NCBI GenBank assembly: GCA_937873665.1
Contig: CALMYW010000505.1
Coordinates: forward strand, 1-11,868
Length of the DNA stretch: 11,868 bases
Direction: 5' to 3'
Source of the DNA: an uncultured Sphingorhabdus sp.
Lineage (GTDB): Bacteria > Pseudomonadota > Alphaproteobacteria > Sphingomonadales > Sphingomonadaceae
The position numbers and the translations under genes were made by a program. The notes beneath the pieces are model-generated. The model worked only from the letters and a program-made list of their open reading frames with translations. It was not told where the DNA came from and made no database searches. Shown here in pieces: positions 7,677-11,868 of this stretch (position 1 is the stretch's first letter; each line of letters opens with the position of its first letter).

Positions 7677-7688
7677 GCTTAGTAAGCC
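7677..7688. repeat. Subterminal palindromic motif GCTTAGTAAGCC, right copy
   Basis: This 12-mer is identical to the one at 3853-3864 but lies about 80 bp inside the right IS end, just upstream of the transposase start. Being palindromic it can be read as an inverted or a direct copy. Confidence 0.45.
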
Positions 7689-7754
7689 AAAACGCTCCGC
7701 CCGACAACCAAATATCCAGGTCAGAGCGATTTCGATTCAGGAATTCCGCGGAGG

Positions 7755-7768
7755 TGTCCTAACTCAGG
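7755..7768 (-). repeat. IS1634-family terminal inverted repeat, right end
   Basis: Read inward on the minus strand it is CCTGAGTTAGGACA, matching the left end at 13 of 14 bases. The second copy of the target duplication begins at the next base. Confidence 0.85.
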
Positions 7769-8054
7769 TCGGATAGGTCGCGCGAAAGAATCATCCACTG
7801 GGACCGTTGCGTATCGGTTGTTCATCGTGCCGGTAGCCTTGACCGAATGCGAAGCAGATCAGCACCGCCTGCCCGCAATTTAGGCGAGTTCGTGAAGAGA
7901 CTGCGTTCCAACTTAACCGCGCGCGCGCTGTCAGGGTTGCTCCGCGTGGTTCCGCCAGGCGACCATGTATTTGTACATGGTATGCCACCGACGGAAGGCA
8001 ACGCGGTCGAGGTGGCGAAGGCACTCGTAAAGCTAACTGACGCTTGCATAGTCT
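7769..8054 (+). repeat. 286-bp target-site duplication, copy 2
   Basis: It is identical to 3549-3834 and starts directly after the right IS inverted repeat. This copy continues without a break into the rest of the glycerophosphotransferase gene, so it regenerates an intact coding sequence with 78 bp of its natural upstream DNA. Confidence 0.95.
7834..7839 (+). promoter_or_regulatory. Candidate -10 element of a leaderless promoter
   Basis: TAGCCT fits the actinobacterial TANNNT -10 pattern and is separated by seven bases from the ATG at 7847. Transcription would then start at or next to the A of ATG. No Shine-Dalgarno sequence precedes this start, which agrees with leaderless translation, common in mycobacteria and relatives. 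No clear -35 box is seen. The same element occurs at 3614-3619 before the truncated copy. Confidence 0.4.
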
Positions 8055-9046
8055 GGCCTGATGCACCGCCTGATTACTACCTTGAATCGTTGGGAATCCC
8101 AGTTGCGCGTGTTCGCAGATTAGCCTCGGCGCGCTCTTGGGCATCGTTGTGGTCCTTCGTGCGCGCGCGGGCCGTGTTCCATACTCACGGGCTCTATGGA
8201 TGCCCGACGCCTTCGCGCCGGCATCCGATAGTCAATGTTTGGCATGGCGATAGCTTCAAACTCGGAAGGCACTTTCCCGATCGGAAGTTGAAAGGTCCGT
8301 GCGCTACTTATGGTATTGCGTCCTCAGTGGTGATGGGAAGAATTAAAGCAGATTTGTCTGAGATGCCCTACGAGCAATTGCTAATTGTCGGCAATCCCCG
8401 AACGTCTCAGATGTTCTCACCTCCGGCGCGAAGGCAACTTGAAGCCCTCGGGATTGATTCCGCCAGGCCGTTCGTCATGTGGATGCCTACCTTCAGGGTC
8501 GCACAGGACTCGACTGGGCGCGTCGCTTGGTTAAATACAAAAGATCCCTGCAGTGACCGCGCTTTGGCGAACGTTATCGCGACGGTTGCTGAACGACTGA
8601 GCGAAGCCGGATTCTCGCTTGTAGTAAAGCCGCACATGCTAGATGCTACAGCTAGAGCCGTTCCCAACGCATTGATCCTGACCAACGAGGATCTCATGCA
8701 GAAACGAGTGCCTCTATACAGCCTACTGGGCGCCTCGGCTGGTCTGATCTCCGATTACTCCAGTGTTTGGATTGATTATCTCGCAATTGATCGACCTATC
8801 GGATTCCTCGTGGACGACCTCGAAGACTTTCGGGCATCACGCGGGCTGGCTGAGCCACAATTGATCAGGGACTACCCAGGCGAACACCTGGACTCGACTA
8901 AAGGAATTGAAGCTTTCATAGCCGACCTCCATTCCGAAGGAGAATTGACGAGAGCAAGGCGGACTGATTTCAAGGAGAAAATTGGATATGTGGTTTCGCG
9001 CAACAGTGGCGAGAAAATTGTTCGAGCAACGCTAAAGCTTGCCTAA
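7847..9046 (+). CDS. CDP-glycerol:polymer glycerophosphotransferase (TagB/TagF family)
   Basis: The 399-aa protein matches the catalytic domain of TagB/TagF-type enzymes, which transfer glycerol phosphate from CDP-glycerol to a lipid-linked acceptor at the inner face of the membrane. Family motifs in order are VNVWHGDSFK at 129-138, WMPTFR at 212-217, VVKPH at 259-263 and LISDYSSVWIDYL at 300-312 with the following DRPIGF. There is no signal peptide or membrane helix; membrane attachment in the family is peripheral. It lacks the long N-terminal region of large TagF polymerases, so it could be a primase, a single-residue transferase or a short polymerase. The TagD-like gene across the divergent region would supply the donor. 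The IS insertion hit codon 70, but the long target duplication left this complete copy. An ISL3 element begins two bases after its stop. Confidence 0.9.
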   Translation: MRSRSAPPARNLGEFVKRLRSNLTARALSGLLRVVPPGDHVFVHGMPPTEGNAVEVAKALVKLTDACIVWPDAPPDYYLESLGIPVARVRRLASARSWASLWSFVRARAVFHTHGLYGCPTPSRRHPIVNVWHGDSFKLGRHFPDRKLKGPCATYGIASSVVMGRIKADLSEMPYEQLLIVGNPRTSQMFSPPARRQLEALGIDSARPFVMWMPTFRVAQDSTGRVAWLNTKDPCSDRALANVIATVAERLSEAGFSLVVKPHMLDATARAVPNALILTNEDLMQKRVPLYSLLGASAGLISDYSSVWIDYLAIDRPIGFLVDDLEDFRASRGLAEPQLIRDYPGEHLDSTKGIEAFIADLHSEGELTRARRTDFKEKIGYVVSRNSGEKIVRATLKLA

Positions 9047-9048
9047 CC

Positions 9049-9067
9049 GGCTCTTCGCATTTAGCAG
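9049..9067 (+). repeat. ISL3-family terminal inverted repeat, left end
   Basis: The 19-bp terminus starts GGCTCTTCG, the hallmark of ISL3 ends. The boundary is assigned from this motif and from the switch out of the glycerophosphotransferase gene; the partner repeat is not in the window. Confidence 0.65.
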
Positions 9068-9182
9068 TGGCACTGGTGCCGGCTGGGTGTGACTCGCCGT
9101 GATTGGCGGGTGCAGGCCCACCTTACGCGGCGGCGTTGGTTGTCGGGGTTGCGGAAGCCGAAGGCGATGCGGCCGACGTGTT
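9061..9182 (-). pseudogene. ISL3-family transposase, 3' exon
   Basis: After splicing, the first two bases (AA) complete a Lys codon begun by the 5' exon, and the frame reads HVGRIAFGFRNPDNQRRR and on to HQCHC with TAA at 9061-9063. GFRNPDNQRRR is the typical C-terminal signature of one ISL3 subgroup. The exon itself is undamaged and ends inside the terminal repeat region. It is called a pseudogene because the intron separates it from the rest and because the upstream exon carries a frameshift. Confidence 0.82.
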
Positions 9183-9257
9183 GTCGGGTAGGACCGCCGC
9201 ATTGCTGCGGCGGTCCCCCCTCAGAACCGTGCGTGCGGCTTTCACCGCACACGGCTC
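9183..9257 (-). ncRNA. Group II intron 2, domains V and VI
   Basis: Domain V spans 9257 to 9224 (34 nt): GAGCCGTGTGCGGT, GAAA loop, then the pairing strand ending ACGGTTC, with the AGC triad. Domain VI follows with an 11-bp stem (GGACCGCCGCA pairing with TGCGGCGGTCC) around a GCAA loop, then TA, CCC and GAC; the unpaired A is the expected branch point. Confidence 0.93.
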
Positions 9258-11098
9258 AAGCGAGCCGCTAGGACACACGCAGTGTTCTGGTCTCCTGCGT
9301 TCGTCGCGTGGAGCCGGCGATGGCAGGAGGTGTGCACGATCCGGGTGTGGTTCCTGTTCGGTGTGCTGCCGTCGTTCCTGTCATGGGTGAGGTACTTGGC
9401 GGCGATCGCCCGTCGGACGATGGAGTGCCACCAGCGTTCCCATTCCTGTGGTGACTGCGGCGGTTGATCGGCGGTGAGGATGGGGTCGCCGCAGAGTGGG
9501 CAGCGCCCGGCCTGTCTGGTGAGCAGGCGCAGGTTGTAGCTGTCCAGCGCTGGTTTGACCTTGCGTCGCCGCTGAACCCAGTAGTCCCGGAGGTCGGGGT
9601 CGTCCACAGACGCGCCTCCGGCGACCAGGGTGTGCCGAACGAGACCGGTCCAGGAGAACTTGACCAGGTGCGCGATCGTGTCGCTCTGGTCGCCGACAGG
9701 ATGGTCGGGATCGCCGAACACCCATCGATCGTTCCTGAACTGGTGGAACCGGCCGAAGTAGCGATGTGCGATCCACTTCCTCGGCTTTGTGGGGTGGCTA
9801 TGGCGGGCCCACCGCCAGGTGAGCCACCACAGATCGTTGTCCAGCGAGCTGAAGATCTTGCTGGACACCACTCCTCGGTAGTAGGCGGCCCAACCTCGGA
9901 TGATCGGGTTGAGTCGGACAATGAGAGTCCCCGCGTTGGAACCGCGTGCTCGGCGGATTTCCTCGGCGAGCCTTTTCCGGATGCGTTTGACCGCGTCCTG
10001 ACTTGGCTTGATGAGCAGCTTGGCTGGCCGTCCACCGCGTCGCTGGTAGCGACGGATGTTGAATCCGAGGAAGTCGAAGCCCTCTTCGAGGTGCACGATG
10101 CGTGTCTTGTCCTCGTTGAACGCCAAGCCCCTCGGGGCCAGCCATTCCGCCAGTCGTGCCTTGACCTGTTCAGCCTGTTGCCGTGAGTGACAGCAGACGA
10201 CCATGTCATCGGCGTACCTCACCAGGATCGGGGTGCCCGCAAGCGTTTCACCGGCATGGGTGCCGGTGGCGATGTAGCGGACTCCCGCGGCCTCCTCCAG
10301 CCCATGTAGCGCCACGTTCAACAGCAACGGGCTGATCACACCGCCCTGGGGAGTGCCCTCCTCAGTCGGTGTGAACCGCTGGTTCTCGATCACTCCGGCT
10401 TTCAACCATCCCTCGATGAGTTCCCGCGCGGGGAACGAACCGAGTGCGTCGAGTAGTCGGCGATGATCGATCCTGTCGAACGCGGCCGACAGATCGGCAT
10501 CCAGAATCCACACTCGTTTGGCTTGCGACCCTTTGAGCGTGACATGTAGGTAACCGATCGCGTCGGCGCAGGCACGTCCGGGCCGAAACCCGTAGGAACG
10601 GGCCTCGAACCGGGCCTCCCACTCCGGCTCCAGAGCATTGCGGACCCGGCCCTGATGGCAGCGATCCAACAATGCCGGAATTCCGAGCGGTCGGCGCTTT
10701 CCATTGGCCTTCGGAATGTACACCCGCCGGACCGGCACCGGTTCCCATGACGAGCGCGAATCATGCACCCGCACCGCCACGTTCGCCCGCGCTTCCGGTG
10801 ACAGGGCGATCTCCCCGTCGATCCCGGCCGTCCGACGTCCAGCATTGCGCTGAGTCACCTGACGAACACTGACCAGCGTGTTCGACCACGAGCCCAGCAT
10901 CAACTTCTGCAGCGACCGGGCTGTGGCCCAATCCTGCTCCCGCGTTGCCTTGAAAATCCTGCGCCGCAACCTCGCTACGTTCTGTTCGTGGACACGCCAA
11001 TCCACAGCGTCCCAGTCGAAAACGCCCTCGGGTCCGTTCACCTCGACGGTGTCCAACTTGCCCTTTCGGTTCACAAGGTCCTCAGTTTCGGTGTTCAA
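9242..11098 (-). CDS. ltrA: Group II intron reverse transcriptase/maturase with HNH endonuclease
   Basis: The protein splices and mobilises its own intron and can cut the second target strand for target-primed reverse transcription. Numbered from an upstream GTG at 11194 (650 aa), it has an RVT-N type N-terminal domain (about 60-127), the RT core with [14 protein letters not shown] (231-244), [12 protein letters not shown] (280-291) and YADD (327-330), a maturase region from FLGFNIRRY (375-383) to about 465, and an HNH/zinc region with CPLCG (565-569) and HTSCHRRLH (621-629). I prefer the TTG start at 11098 (618 aa): AGGTGA lies four bases upstream and the N-terminus then matches the usual start before VNGPEG; the GTG has no clear ribosome site. 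The last codons and the TGA stop lie inside catalytic domain V, so one RNA segment serves both as code and as ribozyme core. Confidence 0.9.
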   Translation of the reverse strand: MNTETEDLVNRKGKLDTVEVNGPEGVFDWDAVDWRVHEQNVARLRRRIFKATREQDWATARSLQKLMLGSWSNTLVSVRQVTQRNAGRRTAGIDGEIALSPEARANVAVRVHDSRSSWEPVPVRRVYIPKANGKRRPLGIPALLDRCHQGRVRNALEPEWEARFEARSYGFRPGRACADAIGYLHVTLKGSQAKRVWILDADLSAAFDRIDHRRLLDALGSFPARELIEGWLKAGVIENQRFTPTEEGTPQGGVISPLLLNVALHGLEEAAGVRYIATGTHAGETLAGTPILVRYADDMVVCCHSRQQAEQVKARLAEWLAPRGLAFNEDKTRIVHLEEGFDFLGFNIRRYQRRGGRPAKLLIKPSQDAVKRIRKRLAEEIRRARGSNAGTLIVRLNPIIRGWAAYYRGVVSSKIFSSLDNDLWWLTWRWARHSHPTKPRKWIAHRYFGRFHQFRNDRWVFGDPDHPVGDQSDTIAHLVKFSWTGLVRHTLVAGGASVDDPDLRDYWVQRRRKVKPALDSYNLRLLTRQAGRCPLCGDPILTADQPPQSPQEWERWWHSIVRRAIAAKYLTHDRNDGSTPNRNHTRIVHTSCHRRLHATNAGDQNTACVLAARLSRVR

Positions 11099-11398
11099 AG
11101 GCTCACCTGCCCACGTCAGCGCCCTTTCGAGCCCAGCCACGCTGGGCTGGTATCCGACCGGTTCCCCGCGACCGTCGCCAGGAGTGATCGACACATCGCC
11201 GCGAGTCCCGTTGCCTTTCGGCGATCGGCCTTCGCTTCTTGGGCATCCTGTTCCCGCCGAGGAGTTCCGCCCCTCTTACGATCGGCCTACCGGATCAAAC
11301 TCAGCGATCCGGACCCGACGGGGTTTCCACGTTCCACGCATACGAGACACGACCGGGGTGGGCGCCCTCTATACCCCGGGATCAGCGGTGTCCTTACC

Positions 11399-11418
11399 AC
11401 CGGCTCGTCATCACCGGT
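11399..11418 (-). ncRNA. Candidate EBS1 hairpin of group II intron 2
   Basis: On the intron strand a 5-bp stem (ACCGG with CCGGT) closes a 10-nt loop containing TGACGA, about 320 nt from the intron 5' end. This hexamer pairs perfectly with TCGTCA, the last six bases of the upstream exon (-6 to -1). Position, loop location and register all suit EBS1-IBS1 recognition. Confidence 0.6.
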
Positions 11419-11731
11419 TGCCGCTCGCCGTCTCCTCCAACGGCCCGATCCTCGACCCGAGGCATTCATCCCGCCCCTCGGGTTAACCGTCACGAGGCAT
11501 CACAGAGGGTTCACTCGCATTCGCCCGTCCGGTCTTCCCCTCGCCTGGTCGTTCCCCCAGACGGAGCAGGGGCCCTTGGGCTTCTTCCCTGGGCTTCGCA
11601 CCCCTGACAGGCAGGACCTGCAGACGCACGCCGGGGCGGGGACCGATCTCGGACACTGATCGGGAACTACGCGATCGACATCGTCGACCTCCCTTCGCGA
11701 GTCCACTCATATGCGCGACCTCGTGTCGCAC

Positions 11732-11868
11732 TGACGATGCGGTTGTAGCCCTCGGTGCGGGCGTTGGTTGGTCAGCCCGGTCTGCAGGGCGGCGATGATG
11801 GGCGTCTGCCAGGAGCGGGGTGTTGATAAGCGAAAGTGCCTGTCCTGCAACGGATAATCGGACTTGTC
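11732..11868 (-). pseudogene. ISL3-family transposase, 5' exon (partial, frameshifted)
   Basis: Reading leftward, one frame gives SWQTPIIAALQTGLTN and a second gives TNARTEGYNRIV up to the intron. TNARTEG is the conserved C-terminal motif of ISL3 transposases, thought to hold the catalytic Glu. The two frames are joined by an extra four bases: ACCA occurs twice in tandem within ACCAACCAACGCC, where relatives would have a single copy. In the TNARTEG frame a TGA lies just upstream. Splicing therefore cannot restore a full transposase unless this is a sequencing error. The last 50 bases of the window show no clear ISL3 similarity. Confidence 0.75.

Larger units (their letters stand above)
3835..7768 (-). 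mobile_element. IS1634/IS1549-family insertion sequence carrying a group II intron
   Basis: The element is defined by terminal inverted repeats CCTGAGTTmGGACA, by a 286-bp direct duplication that abuts both ends exactly, and by a minus-strand DDE transposase of the IS1634 family. Total length is 3934 bp; subtracting the 2177-nt intron leaves 1757 bp, normal for this family. The transposase is split by the intron but both exons are open and in register. The perfect identity of the two flanking duplications points to recent insertion, or to gene conversion between them. The same repeats could allow precise loss of the whole element by homologous recombination. Confidence 0.92.
9183..11731 (-). 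mobile_element. Group II intron 2 (inside the ISL3 transposase)
   Basis: The 2549-nt intron starts GTGCGACACGAGG after exon sequence CGCATCGTCA and ends TACCCGAC before AACACGTC. Its 5' GUGCG, 3' AY, 34-nt domain V and branch-point A seven bases from the end all fit the consensus. Joining the exons creates AAA (Lys) and the uninterrupted ISL3 reading YNRIVKHVGRIAFGF, which confirms both boundaries. The roughly 630 nt between the 5' end and the reverse transcriptase start (11099-11731) hold no other gene and form RNA domains I-III. It differs strongly from intron 1 in its protein and RNA, so the two arrived independently. Confidence 0.93.
9049..11868 (-). mobile_element. ISL3-family insertion sequence interrupted by a group II intron (right end outside window)
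   Basis: The left terminus GGCTCTTCGCATTTAGCAG fits the conserved GGNTCTTCG start of ISL3-family inverted repeats. The minus-strand exons on either side of the intron encode the C-terminal part of an ISL3 transposase. The far end, most of the transposase and the partner inverted repeat lie beyond the window, so the 8-bp target duplication typical of the family (candidate GCCTAACC at 9041-9048) cannot be checked. The last 50 bases of the window may already belong to another sequence. Confidence 0.8.

Noticed and set aside
7112..7762. Plus-strand 216-aa open frame near the right IS end
   Set aside because: It is antisense to the transposase 5' exon and runs through the IS inverted repeat region; no motif or ribosome site.
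3549..8054. Gene duplication or a composite transposon with two glycerophosphotransferase copies
   Set aside because: The first copy stops exactly at the IS end, the repeat abuts both IS ends and is identical; target-site duplication explains all of it. The two IS elements belong to different families, so they do not form a composite transposon.
9061..9252. 63-aa minus-strand open frame as a free-standing small gene
   Set aside because: Its first part is translated intron domains V/VI; only the portion after 9182 is the transposase 3' exon.
9464..10186. Plus-strand 240-aa open frame
   Set aside because: It is fully antisense to the HNH reverse transcriptase, whose motifs are unambiguous; no independent support.
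5006..11098. Reverse transcriptases as parts of a retron, DGR or anti-phage RT system
   Set aside because: Both proteins have maturase domains and lie between recognisable intron 5' ends and domain V/VI, with exons that rejoin. There is no template/variable repeat pair or msr/msd-like RNA. They are ordinary group II intron proteins.
1..11868. CRISPR array, tRNA, rRNA or phage att site
   Set aside because: No regularly spaced repeats, no cloverleaf-like sequence and no integrase gene were seen in reading both strands.

Overview
The window looks like a surface-polysaccharide (capsule or teichoic-acid type) locus of a high-GC Gram-positive bacterium, most likely an actinomycete of the Mycobacterium/Rhodococcus/Gordonia kind, invaded by two insertion sequences that each carry a group II intron. 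The polysaccharide genes are visibly lower in GC than the GC-rich IS and intron DNA, as is common for horizontally acquired sugar-polymer loci. The organism assignment is an inference from base composition, GTG/TTG starts, a probable leaderless promoter and the IS types; no rRNA or other marker is present.

Left part (1-3834). The tail of an unidentified plus-strand gene (1-174) converges on a minus-strand operon read from right to left: an asparagine-synthase-like amidotransferase (3373 to 1835), a glycerol-3-phosphate cytidylyltransferase-like gene coupled to it by a GTGA overlap (1838 to 1410), and a DUF1972/GT4 glycosyltransferase (1334 to 237). Divergent from this operon begins a CDP-glycerol:polymer glycerophosphotransferase gene, of which only the first 69 codons are present here (3627-3834).

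First mobile unit (3835-7768). An IS1634/IS1549-family element interrupts the glycerophosphotransferase gene. It is bounded by 14-bp inverted repeats (one mismatch) and flanked by an identical 286-bp direct duplication (3549-3834 and 7769-8054). Long target duplications are a known property of this family. The duplication recreates the 5' end and 78 bp of upstream DNA beside the rest of the gene, so an intact 399-codon glycerophosphotransferase survives at 7847-9046. The minus-strand transposase of this IS is split immediately after the codons for its YDVT motif (first catalytic Asp) by a sense-oriented group II intron (7066 to 4890) encoding a reverse transcriptase/maturase without an endonuclease domain. 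Removal of the intron would rejoin a 542-aa DDE transposase.

Second mobile unit (9049 to beyond the right edge). Two bases after the glycerophosphotransferase stop codon lies the terminal repeat of an ISL3-family element. Its minus-strand transposase is interrupted beside the conserved TNARTEG motif by a second, unrelated group II intron (11731 to 9183), whose reverse transcriptase carries a C-terminal HNH domain. The upstream transposase exon also holds a 4-bp tandem duplication that breaks its frame.

Together: the cytidylyltransferase and glycerophosphotransferase form a plausible CDP-glycerol synthesis-and-transfer pair, with a glycosyltransferase and an amidotransferase as further polymer-building or decorating enzymes. 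The remaining DNA (about 6.8 kb) is nested mobile DNA, two IS elements each containing an intron. I saw no CRISPR array, tRNA, rRNA, phage module or clearly new defence system. The unusual feature is the paired nesting of introns inside transposase catalytic motifs around a gene preserved by a very long target duplication.
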